Origin: an uncultured bacterium
Lineage (GTDB): Bacteria; Cyanobacteriota; Vampirovibrionia; Obscuribacterales; Obscuribacteraceae
Assembly: GCA_913063055.1 (NCBI GenBank)
Contig: CAJXZK010000004.1
Coordinates: forward strand, 1 to 46,863
Length of the DNA stretch: 46,863 nucleotides
Direction: 5' to 3'
The notes under the pieces were generated by a model that had not been told where the DNA came from, searched no databases, and worked only from the letters and a program-made list of their open reading frames with translations. Shown one piece after another: positions 24,595-33,268 of the stretch. Positions within the stretch are counted from its first letter, which is position 1; every line of letters begins with the position of its first letter. The translations under genes were made by a program, and so were the position numbers.

Positions 24595-25364
24595 TTGCTC
24601 GGTTTCTTTTTCGCCGCTATGTCTTTTTTCGCTTTAATCACGATGCCCTGGGTTAGCGGCTCCATGTACTTAGACAAGTCAGTGTCAATGCCAACTGTCT
24701 TAAGGCCAGCCGAGACCACTCCGTAAACAGACTCGCTGTTGAGCATGATGGCCGCTACGATTAGTAGTGTGAATGCCAGTTGAATTAAGGTTTTGATGGT
24801 GCGCCATCTGCCTTCGTTGTATTTTCGTGATGCTTGTTTATTTCCCACTGTCTGTCTCGATTCTTCTTCTATGTGTGTTGCAATACTTGGGTCAATTACG
24901 GCGTGATCTTTGGGTGCACCTACTGCGGCCATTATTGGTGCTAAATCTAGTTGACCAGTTTTTGGTCGAGCGGCACTTTCTGTAATACGCTCAGGATGAG
25001 CGTCTAAAATAGATTGTGATGCCTCTGGCAGGTTGGGTAAAAGAGCAACAAGTTTTGTGGTGGAAAGCCATAAAGCCTGGTTTAGCTCTGCGGTGGGTTT
25101 GCGCATGGGATCTAAAATGGCATAGTTTCCGTCGCGCACCATTAAGAGTTTGCGCACCGCCCCGTATCCGCTTTCTCCTGTGACATTTATGCGCGCTCCG
25201 ACAATGAAACCACCAGCTGAGAATAAAATGCGCCCCTGCAAATCTGACTGATTGTCATTAATGCGCAAAATGGGGGTTTGGCAAGATTTAATTGCCACAA
25301 CCGCATTGACGACGTCGGCCACCGGTTCATCTTGATTGATAGTTCCTTCAGTGATTACGTCCAT
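24591..25364 (-). CDS. DUF4388/PATAN-like protein with one membrane helix
   Basis: A 257-residue protein. The N-terminal 90 residues (VVNAVVAIKSCQTPILRIND...GRILFSAGGFIVGARI...GYGAVRKLLM) follow the pattern of DUF4388/PATAN domains, which occur in bacterial signalling proteins. A disordered Glu/Ala-rich linker leads to a membrane helix near residues 195-215 (LIQLAFTLLIVAAIML) and a short Lys-rich tail. I use ATG 25364 because the domain begins there; a TTG at 25409 is in frame. The gene overlaps the esterase by four bases, so an envelope-linked regulatory partner is possible. The domain call is by pattern only. Confidence 0.65.
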   Translation of the reverse strand: MDVITEGTINQDEPVADVVNAVVAIKSCQTPILRINDNQSDLQGRILFSAGGFIVGARINVTGESGYGAVRKLLMVRDGNYAILDPMRKPTAELNQALWLSTTKLVALLPNLPEASQSILDAHPERITESAARPKTGQLDLAPIMAAVGAPKDHAVIDPSIATHIEEESRQTVGNKQASRKYNEGRWRTIKTLIQLAFTLLIVAAIMLNSESVYGVVSAGLKTVGIDTDLSKYMEPLTQGIVIKAKKDIAAKKKPSK

Positions 25365-25443
25365 GTTCCCTACTTGAATTGATCGTCTTGTTTCTTGGTC
25401 AGATAGCAAATTAGTCTAACAGACAGCTCTTGCTATAGAATAT

Positions 25444-26571
25444 ATGACTATGAAAAAGCGCGTTATGTGTGTGTTTGGAACGCGCCCGGAAGCTGTCAAG
25501 TTGGCTCCTGTGGTGCATGCTCTTCGCCAATCAAAGAGTTTAGAACCAGTGGTGGCAATCACTGCTCAGCATCGTGAGATGCTCGACCAGATGATGCGCT
25601 GGTTTGATGTCAAGGCCGACTATGACCTCGACTTGATGAAGCACGGTCAGACTTTGGCTGAGCTGACAGGTCGGGTGTTGAACGGCGTTGATCAGCTGTT
25701 GTCAAAAGATAAACCTGATCTTCTTTTGGTGCAAGGTGACACTACTACAGTAATGTCGGCTGCCCTCGCTGCCTTTTATCAAAAGGTGCCAGTGGGCCAC
25801 GTAGAAGCTGGCTTGCGTACCAATGATCGCTATAATCCTTTTCCTGAAGAAATGGCCAGGCGGCAGACTGGTAGGCTCGCCACGTTGCACTTCGCCCCGA
25901 CAGCCCTGGCTGTAGAGAATCTAAAGAAGGAAGGCATTGTCGACAATGTTTTCATGACTGGCAACACTGTGATTGATGCTCTACTTGATACTGCTGGCCG
26001 TTTACAGGCTGATCAAATTGATCCTGCCCTGTATGGCAAGGTTGATTTTGCTAAAGCCAAGGTGCTCTTGGTAACGGCCCATAGGCGAGAGAACTGGGGT
26101 CAGGGCATGGATGAAATTGCTTTGGCTTTGCGGCAAATTGCTGATGAGTTTCCGGATGTACAGGTGCTGTATCCCATCCATAAAAATCCGGTGGTGCGCG
26201 AATCGATTGAGCCGGTATTCGCAGGTCACGATCGCTTGCACCTGGTAGAGCCTCTTGATTACGTGCCCTTTGTGCACGCCATGCAGCGTTGTCATTTTAT
26301 TCTTACTGATTCTGGCGGAGTGCAAGAAGAAGCCCCTGCCCTTGGCAAGCCGGTGCTGGTTATGAGGACCAATACTGAGCGTCCTGAGGCAGTGGCAGCT
26401 GGAGCTGCCAAGCTGGTCGGTGTCACTAAAGAGACCATCGTGGCTGGCGCCAGAGAGCTTTTATCTAGCAGCGATCTCTACGCCAAAATGTCTCAGGCTG
26501 TCAATCCCTTTGGCGATGGCCATGCTGCCGAACGCATAGTAGAGTCGATTGAGCGGTACTTCGCCAGCTAG
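25444..26571 (+). CDS. wecB: UDP-N-acetylglucosamine 2-epimerase (non-hydrolysing)
   Basis: A 375-residue enzyme interconverting UDP-GlcNAc and UDP-ManNAc for surface polysaccharides. Seen motifs: FGTRPEAVKLAPVVHAL at the N-terminus, GHVEAGLRTNDRYNPFPEE in the catalytic centre, LVTAHRRENWGQG, and the UDP-binding DSGGVQEEAPALGKPVLVMR with TERPEA following. Length and motif order are normal. ATG 25444 and 25450 are both possible starts. It diverges from the DUF4388-like gene and no polysaccharide cluster surrounds it here. Confidence 0.95.
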   Translation: MTMKKRVMCVFGTRPEAVKLAPVVHALRQSKSLEPVVAITAQHREMLDQMMRWFDVKADYDLDLMKHGQTLAELTGRVLNGVDQLLSKDKPDLLLVQGDTTTVMSAALAAFYQKVPVGHVEAGLRTNDRYNPFPEEMARRQTGRLATLHFAPTALAVENLKKEGIVDNVFMTGNTVIDALLDTAGRLQADQIDPALYGKVDFAKAKVLLVTAHRRENWGQGMDEIALALRQIADEFPDVQVLYPIHKNPVVRESIEPVFAGHDRLHLVEPLDYVPFVHAMQRCHFILTDSGGVQEEAPALGKPVLVMRTNTERPEAVAAGAAKLVGVTKETIVAGARELLSSSDLYAKMSQAVNPFGDGHAAERIVESIERYFAS

Positions 26572-26684
26572 CGACAGCATAAAACAATTCTATCTATCAT
26601 TTAAGTTTGGGCTTAAATAGGCGGTTTGGCGCTATGATTGGCGTTAAGATTTGCAATGAGAATTGCATTAGATTAAGGGTTTAT

Positions 26685-27875
26685 ATGGGAGAGAGTGACG
26701 TGAGCACCTCAGTTACCGAGCACGATGTTATGCCATTTGGTGAATTTCTCAATGAGGAGCACCAAGCTATCAGAGAAGCGATTCGCGATTACGCCACTCG
26801 TGAAATCGCCCCAAAGGCACATGAGGTTGACCAGAACGCTCGTTTCCCCATTGAGAATTTCAAAGAGCTAGGCAAGCTTGGCTATCTTGGTCTCCCCATT
26901 AGTGCCGAGTACGGCGGCGCTGGCGCCGACTATCGCTCTTATGTAATCGCTGTAGAAGAAATCGGTCGCGCCTGCGGCTCCACAGGCTTGAGCTATGCTG
27001 CTCACATCTCCCTTGGCACTAATCCGCTCTATCTCTTTGGCTCCGAAGAGCAAAAGAAGAAGTATCTACCGAAGCTTTGCTCTGGCGAGTACATTGGTTG
27101 CTGGGCTTTGACTGAACCAGGTACTGGTTCTGATGCTGCAACCCAGAAAACCACCGCTAAATTGGTGGGCGATCACTATGTTTTAAACGGCACTAAGCAG
27201 TTCATCACTAACGCTACTGATGCCGATGTTGCCATCATCATGGCTATGACTGATAAAAGTCAGGGCCGCAAAGGTATTTCTTCCTTTGTTGTAGAAAAAG
27301 GCACACCAGGTTTCTTTGTCAGTAAGGTAGAGAAGAAATTGGGCATGCGTGGCTCCCCCACAGCTAGTTTGACCTTTGAAGATTGCAAAATTCCTAAAGA
27401 GAATTTGATTGGTCAGGAAGGTGAAGGCTACAAACAGGCCCTTACAACTCTTGAAGGTGGTCGTCTTTCTATCGGCGCTCTCGCCCTTGGAATCGGTCAA
27501 GCCGCTTTTGATGCTGCCTTGAGCTATGCCAAACAGCGCGAAGCTTTTGGTCAGCCCATTGGTAAGTTCCAAATGATTCAGGCCTACTTGGCCGATATGG
27601 CTACTCAGCTTAGTGCTGCTCGTTTGATGCTCTATCATGCTGCCTGGATGAAAGACCATCACAAGCGCGTCACTTTGGAAGGCTCACAAGCCAAGCTCTT
27701 TGCTTCTGAAGTGGCTTCAAAGGTTTGCAACCTCTGCGTGCAAATTCATGGTGGCTACGGCTATATCGTTGACTTCCCCGCTGAGCGTTTCTTGCGCGAT
27801 GCTAAGCTTTGCGAAATCGGCGAAGGTACTTCTGAAATTCAACGACTGCTACTTGCTAGACAGTTAGGGCTCTAA
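26685..27875 (+). CDS. Acyl-CoA dehydrogenase
   Basis: A 396-residue FAD enzyme of fatty-acid or branched-chain acyl-CoA oxidation. Signatures seen: CWALTEPGTGSDAA (FAD/substrate loop), FITNATDADVAIIMA, KREAFGQPIGKFQMIQ-type helix (KQREAFGQPIGKFQ), QIHGGYGYIVDFPAERFLRD and IGEGTSEIQRLLLARQL near the C-terminus, whose first Glu is the likely catalytic base as in short-chain enzymes. ATG 26685 is preferred because AAGGG lies five bases upstream; a GTG at 26700 and a longer frame from 26607 are alternatives. No other beta-oxidation genes are adjacent, so chain-length specificity is open. Confidence 0.93.
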   Translation: MGESDVSTSVTEHDVMPFGEFLNEEHQAIREAIRDYATREIAPKAHEVDQNARFPIENFKELGKLGYLGLPISAEYGGAGADYRSYVIAVEEIGRACGSTGLSYAAHISLGTNPLYLFGSEEQKKKYLPKLCSGEYIGCWALTEPGTGSDAATQKTTAKLVGDHYVLNGTKQFITNATDADVAIIMAMTDKSQGRKGISSFVVEKGTPGFFVSKVEKKLGMRGSPTASLTFEDCKIPKENLIGQEGEGYKQALTTLEGGRLSIGALALGIGQAAFDAALSYAKQREAFGQPIGKFQMIQAYLADMATQLSAARLMLYHAAWMKDHHKRVTLEGSQAKLFASEVASKVCNLCVQIHGGYGYIVDFPAERFLRDAKLCEIGEGTSEIQRLLLARQLGL

Positions 27876-27901
27876 GTTCGATTATTCGAGGCTTTTCGTC
27901 C

Positions 27902-28423
27902 ATGAGCTCGTCAGAAAGTTGGGTATGTGTTCGCGGCAAAACCATAGAACAGGTGCTGACTTTGCTGCGCGAAGAAAGAGAGCGGCTAACTTGGGACAAT
28001 ATCTATTGGTCTACGATGTTGATGGTAGATATGCAGAATGGCTGGCTGGTTTTGCACTGTTTCCCCGATATGTTCTTTGTCGATAGACCGGCTTTTCTTG
28101 GGGCTCTGTCGCAGGATGGCGAGATTGTAGTCTGTTGTGTAGAAGAACACGTCATGTGTAGCTCGGCATTTGAGATGCGCAATGGAAGAAAAATTTGGGA
28201 GATTTCTCATGACTCGCAAATAGCATTGAATCATTTAGATTCTGAGGGAACTTTGCCGGATTGTTTTGATGAGATTCGCTCTGCTTCTGCGGAGAGAATG
28301 AAGCCTAGAGGCGGCAATCTATTCTGCGTTCCAGTTGACGTCTGCAAAGAGATGACTGGTTACCACCAGAGCTTGCATCCACTAAAGACTGTCTATGTGC
28401 CTATCCCATTTTTGACGAGTTAA
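27902..28423 (+). CDS. Hypothetical protein, 173 aa
   Basis: I do not recognise this family. The protein is soluble and acidic, with a Trp-rich N-terminal half (WVCVRGKTIEQVLTLLREE; WDNIYWSTMLMVDMQNGWLVLHC) and Cys at several positions (VVCCVEEHVMC). The pattern WLVLHCFPD...FLGALSQDGEIVVCCVEEHVM suggests an alpha/beta fold of the kind found in small orphan or immunity-like proteins. It follows the acyl-CoA dehydrogenase by 26 bp and is followed by a terminator at 28498, so it probably closes that operon. Confidence 0.65.
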   Translation: MSSSESWVCVRGKTIEQVLTLLREERERLTWDNIYWSTMLMVDMQNGWLVLHCFPDMFFVDRPAFLGALSQDGEIVVCCVEEHVMCSSAFEMRNGRKIWEISHDSQIALNHLDSEGTLPDCFDEIRSASAERMKPRGGNLFCVPVDVCKEMTGYHQSLHPLKTVYVPIPFLTS

Positions 28424-28497
28424 CAAATCGATTACATGCGCTGGTGTAAGCTCACGTTATAAGACCTGCTGGAGCGCTTGCTCGCCTCATTGATCGC

Positions 28498-28526
28498 GCC
28501 GAACGACTTTTAGTTGTTCGGCTTTT
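28498..28526 (+). terminator. Intrinsic terminator
   Basis: The arms GCCGAACGAC (28498-28507) and GTTGTTCGGC (28513-28522) pair with one G-U across a five-base loop and are followed by TTTT. It ends the acyl-CoA dehydrogenase / orphan unit. Confidence 0.85.
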
Positions 28527-28948
28527 GTGCTTTCTTTGTGCCACTGCCGGCGGTATCAAAGCTAGCGTAGCTAGTGAATGGGTATGGAGCTGTGAGAGGC
28601 TTCTTGTGGCCTTTTTATAGCTTTCTTATAGGCTTTTTGTCGCCTTCCTACGTACTATCACCAGGTTATTTGATTGTGCTTGAAAGCTCTAATGGTCAAA
28701 GATAACGTTATCTCTCCTCTTACATAAACCCTGGTGTTAAACCGCTCGCGCCCTATAACTCCTCACTGAACCTGCTTTCTCTTGTGACTCTGTCACAGGG
28801 AGCGATGCGAGGGTTTATAAACCATGGTCACTAGTTTCTGGAGAGCTGAACTGTCGCAGCATATAGCAGCTACTCTGAAGATTGAGCTTCCGGGTGCATG
28901 AGCTGCTAGGCTTATCTGCAATACTGCGAAGTAATGAAAGGGAATTCC
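28527..28948. other. Long leader region of the S9 peptidase gene, no gene seen
   Basis: No coding sequence can be supported. The region holds a 14-bp perfect palindrome AGATAACGTTATCT (28700-28713) that looks like an operator, and a TGTGAC-TCT-GTCACA hairpin (28783-28797). A wide inverted pair TAAACCCT...AGGGTTTA flanks that hairpin. Together they suggest a regulated promoter or structured leader for the peptidase. Confidence 0.4.
28700..28713. promoter_or_regulatory. 14-bp perfect palindrome, operator candidate
   Basis: AGATAACGTTATCT is self-complementary over all 14 bases and lies about 235 bp upstream of the peptidase start. No regulator can be named. Confidence 0.35.
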
Positions 28949-31018
28949 ATGAGTTCAGTGAACAAACCCAGCGCCGTTAACGTCAATCTTGTTGCTCCTC
29001 CCGTGGCCAAGAAAGTGCCCCATGTGATCCGTCTACACGGCCAGGATGTGGTCGATGACTATGCCTGGATGCGCAATCTGCCTGTTCAGGACCCCGATCT
29101 GATTCCTCACCTGGAAGGCGAGAATGCCCACGCCCTCTCCTACATGGCTGACACTGCCGAGCTGCAAGAGACTCTCTACCAGGAGATGCGCTCACGCATC
29201 AAGGAAGCTGATCAAACCGTTCCGGCTCGCCGTGGTCGCTGGTTCTATTACTCTCGTACCGAAGAGGGCAAGCAGTACAGCATCACCTGCCGGCGTGCCG
29301 TCAAAGAAGGCAGCCCAGAAGAGATCATCCTCGACGTCAATGTCTTGGCCGAGGGCAGCTCTTTCTTCCAGCTCGGTTCGGTGGCCTTCAGCCCCAGCGG
29401 TAATTTCGTCGCCTATACCTACGATAACAAGGGCTTTCGTCAGTACACCCTGGTGGTGAAGAATCTGCGCAACGGAAAGGTGCTGGATACTACAGCCGAG
29501 CGCGTCACCTCGGTGGTCTGGGCCAACGACAATAAGACTCTTTTCTACACCAGCGAAGACGCTGTCACCAAGCGCTCTAACCGTCTCTATCGGCACAAGG
29601 TCGGCAACAAGAGACATGAGCTTGTTTGTGAAGAACCGGATGAATTCTTTGAATTGCATGTCTCCAAGACGCGCACTGGAGCCTTCATCTATCTCAATAC
29701 TTCCAGCCATACCACAGCTTCGTCGGCCTACATTCGAGCCGACAAGCCGCTCTCCAAGTTCAAGCAGATTCTGCCCCAGCAGCACATGGTCACCTACGAG
29801 GTCGACGATGACGGCAAGAACTTCTACATTCTCACCAACGAGCAAGCCAAAGACTTCCGCTTGCTCAAGGCGCCCGCCCGCTCGCCGTCCAAGTGGAAGG
29901 AAGTGCTGGCCCATCGTCCCGGTATCAAGATTGAGGGTGTGGACGTTTTCGCCGACTACCTGATTGTTTTCGAGACCGACCAGGGCCTTGGTAAGATTCG
30001 CATCCAGAAGTTGTCGACTGGTGCGGTTCACTACATCGACTTTCCCGAGCCAGCCTACGCTGTTTCGGGTGCGGCCAACCACGAGTTTGATACTGCAGTC
30101 TATCGCTTCAGCTACAACTCGATGGTGACGCCGCCTTCGACTTTTGAGTACGATCTCGAAAGTCGCAGCACTACCGTGCTCAAGACCCAAGAGGTGAAGG
30201 GATACGATCTCACTGCTTACAAGTGTGAGCGCATCTTTGCCACCGCTGCTGATGGCACTCTTGTGCCTGTCTCCTTGGTCTACAAGGGTGACCTCAGCGC
30301 CAGTCGCAAGTGCCACCTCTATGCCTATGGCTCTTACGGCATCACCATCCCCACGGGCTTCAGCAGCGCTCGGGTCAGTCTGCTTGATCGTGGCTATGTC
30401 TATGCCATCGCCCATATTCGCGGCGGCGGCGACATGGGCGAGACCTGGCGCGATGACGGCAAGTTGCGCAAGAAGATGAACACTTTCACCGACTTTATCG
30501 CCTGCGCTGAGCATCTGATCGCTAAGGGTTATACCAGCCGCGAACAGTTGAGCATCGAAGGCGGCAGCGCCGGTGGCTTGCTCATGGGGGCTGTGCTCAA
30601 TCTGCGCCCTGACTTGTTCAAGGCTGCCATCGTCGACGTGCCCTTCGTCGATGTCATCAACACCATGCTCGACGAAACTCTGCCACTGACCGTGGCCGAA
30701 TTCGAAGAGTGGGGCAACCCGAAGGTCGAGGAGGACTATAACTATATGCGCCTCTACTCGCCCTACGAGAACATTCAGGCGGCGCATTATCCGGCTATGC
30801 TTGTGCAGTCGGCTTTCTACGATAGCCAGGTGCCTTACTGGGAGCCTTCGAAGTACACAGCCAAGCTGCGAGCCACTAAGCTTGATAGCAATCCGCTGAT
30901 TTACAAGATATCGCTTGAGGCTGCAGGACACGGCGGTAAATCGGGGCGTTTCGATGCCTTGAAAGACGTGGCCTTCGAGTATGCCTTCTTGCTCAAGCAG
31001 CAGGGTGTAACTCTCTGA
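28949..31018 (+). CDS. S9 family serine peptidase (oligopeptidase B / prolyl oligopeptidase type)
   Basis: A 689-residue cytosolic peptidase that cleaves short peptides. The N-terminal beta-propeller domain covers roughly residues 60-420; the C-terminal alpha/beta hydrolase domain has Ser540 in GGSAGGLLMG, Asp625 in SAFYDSQVPYWE and His661 in AAGHGGKSGR, the last matching oligopeptidase B. The opening PHVIRLHGQDVVDDYAWMRN is also typical. ATG 28949 is used because AAAGGGA lies just upstream; ATG 28934 is in frame. Third codon positions are much GC-richer than in the flanking genes, which creates a long spurious antisense frame. No signal peptide. A terminator follows at 31101. Cleavage after Arg/Lys is inferred from family only. 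Confidence 0.93.
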   Translation: MSSVNKPSAVNVNLVAPPVAKKVPHVIRLHGQDVVDDYAWMRNLPVQDPDLIPHLEGENAHALSYMADTAELQETLYQEMRSRIKEADQTVPARRGRWFYYSRTEEGKQYSITCRRAVKEGSPEEIILDVNVLAEGSSFFQLGSVAFSPSGNFVAYTYDNKGFRQYTLVVKNLRNGKVLDTTAERVTSVVWANDNKTLFYTSEDAVTKRSNRLYRHKVGNKRHELVCEEPDEFFELHVSKTRTGAFIYLNTSSHTTASSAYIRADKPLSKFKQILPQQHMVTYEVDDDGKNFYILTNEQAKDFRLLKAPARSPSKWKEVLAHRPGIKIEGVDVFADYLIVFETDQGLGKIRIQKLSTGAVHYIDFPEPAYAVSGAANHEFDTAVYRFSYNSMVTPPSTFEYDLESRSTTVLKTQEVKGYDLTAYKCERIFATAADGTLVPVSLVYKGDLSASRKCHLYAYGSYGITIPTGFSSARVSLLDRGYVYAIAHIRGGGDMGETWRDDGKLRKKMNTFTDFIACAEHLIAKGYTSREQLSIEGGSAGGLLMGAVLNLRPDLFKAAIVDVPFVDVINTMLDETLPLTVAEFEEWGNPKVEEDYNYMRLYSPYENIQAAHYPAMLVQSAFYDSQVPYWEPSKYTAKLRATKLDSNPLIYKISLEAAGHGGKSGRFDALKDVAFEYAFLLKQQGVTL

Positions 31019-31100
31019 ATTAAGAAGCCGGAATTGCTCGAGCTCCATACTTTTCAATCATCTAGGGCTAGGTGGTTAGCTTCGCCCTGGTGTCGCCTGC

Positions 31101-31139
31101 GGTGCCTGGATTCTTTCGGGAATTCAGGCACCGTTTTTT
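31101..31139 (+). terminator. Intrinsic terminator of the S9 peptidase gene
   Basis: GGTGCCTG (31101-31108) pairs with CAGGCACC (31125-31132), extended by GATTC/GAATT near the loop, followed by six T (31134-31139). Confidence 0.88.
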
Positions 31140-31188
31140 CTTTGCCAAGTTTTTACTCAACCCAAATAGAAGAAGTGGATCAAACCCA

Positions 31189-31569
31189 ATGAAGACAATC
31201 CTGGGAATCTTTGGCGCTGTCATCGGCACCGTTGCCCTGCTCGCCCTCGCCAATCTCGTCTGCTATGGTGCTGACGCTAACTATGTCGGCATCATCCCGA
31301 TCTCGGCCATTCTCGGCTTTCTCAACGGCGGGTATATCGCCGTTGCCATGCCGAGCAAGTCGTTTGGGGATAGCCTGCGCGGGCATTTCATTCTCGGTGC
31401 TACGGGCATGGCGATAATCTTCGCCGTGATCATGACTGTGCTCTGCCTCACTTTTGGCATGGTCTTCAGCATGCCCTCGCTGACCGAGCTTGTCACCAAG
31501 CTCGTCTTGATGGCTGCAATTGGCGGCATCAGCGGCCTCTGCTACCGGGCTTTTGCCTCTTTGCGCTGA
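31189..31569 (+). CDS. Small integral membrane protein, 126 aa
   Basis: A hydrophobic protein with four predicted membrane helices (ILGIFGAVIGTVALLALANL; VGIIPISAILGFLNGGYIAVA; FILGATGMAIIFAVIMTVLC; LVTKLVLMAAIGGISGLC). I do not recognise the family; no transport motif is visible. The in-frame upstream region from 31072 overlaps the preceding terminator, so the start is ATG 31189. It shares the GC-rich third positions of the S9 peptidase gene and is bounded by terminator-like hairpins on both sides, so it is its own unit. Confidence 0.7.
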   Translation: MKTILGIFGAVIGTVALLALANLVCYGADANYVGIIPISAILGFLNGGYIAVAMPSKSFGDSLRGHFILGATGMAIIFAVIMTVLCLTFGMVFSMPSLTELVTKLVLMAAIGGISGLCYRAFASLR

Positions 31570-31581
31570 TTTTAGACAGTC

Positions 31582-31617
31582 AAGGAACAGGGCCGTTAAT
31601 GGCCCTGTTCCTTTGAT
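31582..31617 (+). terminator. Terminator-like hairpin
   Basis: AAGGAACAGGGCC (31582-31594) and GGCCCTGTTCCTT (31601-31613) form a 13-bp perfect stem with a six-base loop. The T tract after it is short, so efficiency is uncertain. Confidence 0.7.
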
Positions 31618-31655
31618 TATGCCTTGTTATACCCCTATTTTCTGTTTGTTTTAAT

Positions 31656-31800
31656 TATACTATATGCAGTAGTCTACGTTGAGTCACTGCTCAAAAGTCC
31701 GGTTAGTGAGCGCGATTCGGGGCACGGTATGTGGTGGCGCAACAGACACCTGGGGCCCAAGTGGAATTGCTCCAATCTTGGCCTAGTTTAAACTCTTTAT
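31656..31800 (+). ncRNA. Candidate structured RNA
   Basis: Between two convergent genes, each with its own terminator, lies about 200 bp with no open frame. It has a -10-like TATACT (31656-31661), then a GCAGT...ACTGC pairing, a GGTG...CACC pairing, and a strong bulged hairpin at 31754-31783 (GGCC, AAG and TGGA pairing with TCCA, CTT and GGCC) followed by T-rich sequence. No clear -35 is seen, and I could not match it to 6S, SRP, RNase P or tmRNA. Confidence 0.3.
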
Positions 31801-31803
31801 TTT

Positions 31804-31840
31804 CAAAAAAAAGCAGTGTACGACCGGTTTGTCACCGGTC
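31804..31840 (-). terminator. Intrinsic terminator of the MocR-type gene
   Basis: Read on the minus strand, GACCGGT (31840-31834) pairs with ACCGGTC (31828-31822) over a five-base loop, and a T-rich run follows at 31813-31804. The stop codon of the regulator lies inside the stem-loop. Confidence 0.75.
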
Positions 31841-33268
31841 TGTGACCAGGGGAAGGTGTAAATGTCTGTGAAAGGCAATAATTTTGGTGGTCATTTGAGC
31901 TTCGCTGGCGCTGGCAAAATGCAAAAGATAGAGGTGATCAGGGTTGTTTTCGAAGAGGCTCACAATATCAACGAGCGGTAGTTCGGCCTCTCGTGCTGCA
32001 CTTGTCACCAACTGCGGGGCAATCCCTGGCAGTCGAAGTAGCATGTTCAGTCCGCCACAGTCATTTTGAGTTTCAATTGCTGCTCCAAACGCTTTTTTTA
32101 GCTGAAATAGAGCAGAGCGTCTTCGTGCTGCAAATGTGTTATTCCATTTTCTGGTATGAGTCTGCAGATAGCCGCTGTTTAGTATTTCCGCCAGGGTCGT
32201 CTGCAGCATTGCTTCGGCCACTCCTTCGCTTAGTGCTTTGCCTCGTAGCAATACTGGTATCAATGATGGTGGCGCCACTATAAAGCTGGCGGTGGTGAGT
32301 GGATAGAGGATTTGCCAGAAGGTTGAGACGTAGATTACGCGATCGTCGGTATCCAGCGCTTTTAGCGTAGGGATTTGAGCGCCGCTGTATGAAAAGTAGC
32401 TATCAAAATCATCTTCGATGATATAGCTGTTATTCTGCTGCGCCCAGTGCAGCAGTGCTTGTCTCCGCAAGAGCGACATTGTCGTTCCGGTCGGATCTTG
32501 ATGAGCTGGAGTGACGTAGACAATTCGGGGTACTGGATTTTGTTGATTCAAAATCTCCATGTCGATGCCTTGAGCGTCGATCGGAATGGCGACCAGTCGC
32601 AAATCATGTGCTTTTGAAAGTTGCTTTATGGCGCCGTAGCCTGGATCTTCGACGGCAACCGTGTCGCCTTTTTCTAGCAGTAGTTTGAAGAGCAGGGCTA
32701 CGGCCGTTAGCGAAATATTGAAGACGATTATTTCATCAGGGTCCGCTTCGATACCCCGCGCCGTATGCAAATATTTTTTGAGCGCTGAACGCAGCTCTAG
32801 GCTGCCTGCAACATCGACTTCGTATTTCATGTTTCGCAATGTTAGTGACTGGCACTGTTCTTGCAGGATTTCGCGCCAACGTTTTACAGGCAGCGCTTCT
32901 TTAGGCACAGCGCCGAAGTTGAGCTGGCTGAAATCTATTTGCGGGGGCGTGAATGCTGCGTCGGTAGACAGCGCCTGGCCAAATTGCGAAAGCTCGATCT
33001 GTCGCGAGACGTTCTTCCTTTTATAGACAGTCGACAGTCGCTCTTTGACAAACGTTCCACGGGCCCCGTCGCTTTCGATATAGTTGTGAGTGACGAGAAA
33101 GTTATAGGCGCGAACTGCGGTGTCGCGCGAAATATTGAGACGTTGCGCAAGCATTCTAGTCGATTCGAGAGTTGCACCTTGCACCAGCTTGCCATCGTCA
33201 ATAGCGGCAATAATATCGGCGGCAATGGCGCGATAACCAGGTTTGTCAGAACTGCTTTTTTGTACCAT
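31832..33268 (-). CDS. MocR/GabR-type regulator lacking the PLP lysine
   Basis: A 478-residue fusion of a GntR winged helix (about residues 10-75: STRMLAQRLNISRDTAVRAYNFL) to a class I aminotransferase-like domain. In MocR regulators the second domain binds PLP through a lysine in a TFSK motif; here the aligned stretch is IYVSTFWQILYPLTTASFIV and the lysine is replaced by Gln319. Other cofactor-site features remain (VTPAHQDPTGTTMS; IIEDDFDSYF). The domain may therefore bind another ligand or PLP non-covalently. ATACCA repeats over its own promoter suggest autoregulation. The neighbouring divergent gene is a small membrane protein, so the target pathway is unknown. It ends in a terminator at 31804-31840. 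Confidence 0.9.
   Translation of the reverse strand: MVQKSSSDKPGYRAIAADIIAAIDDGKLVQGATLESTRMLAQRLNISRDTAVRAYNFLVTHNYIESDGARGTFVKERLSTVYKRKNVSRQIELSQFGQALSTDAAFTPPQIDFSQLNFGAVPKEALPVKRWREILQEQCQSLTLRNMKYEVDVAGSLELRSALKKYLHTARGIEADPDEIIVFNISLTAVALLFKLLLEKGDTVAVEDPGYGAIKQLSKAHDLRLVAIPIDAQGIDMEILNQQNPVPRIVYVTPAHQDPTGTTMSLLRRQALLHWAQQNNSYIIEDDFDSYFSYSGAQIPTLKALDTDDRVIYVSTFWQILYPLTTASFIVAPPSLIPVLLRGKALSEGVAEAMLQTTLAEILNSGYLQTHTRKWNNTFAARRRSALFQLKKAFGAAIETQNDCGGLNMLLRLPGIAPQLVTSAAREAELPLVDIVSLFENNPDHLYLLHFASASEAQMTTKIIAFHRHLHLPLVTDR

Noticed and set aside
29192-31057. A 621-codon open frame antisense to the S9 peptidase gene
   Set aside because: It arises from the GC-rich third positions of the peptidase gene, has no recognisable domain, and the sense protein has a full catalytic triad.
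31668-31800. Match of the structured segment to SRP RNA, 6S RNA or tmRNA
   Set aside because: The conserved cores (for example GGAAGCAG of SRP RNA) are absent.
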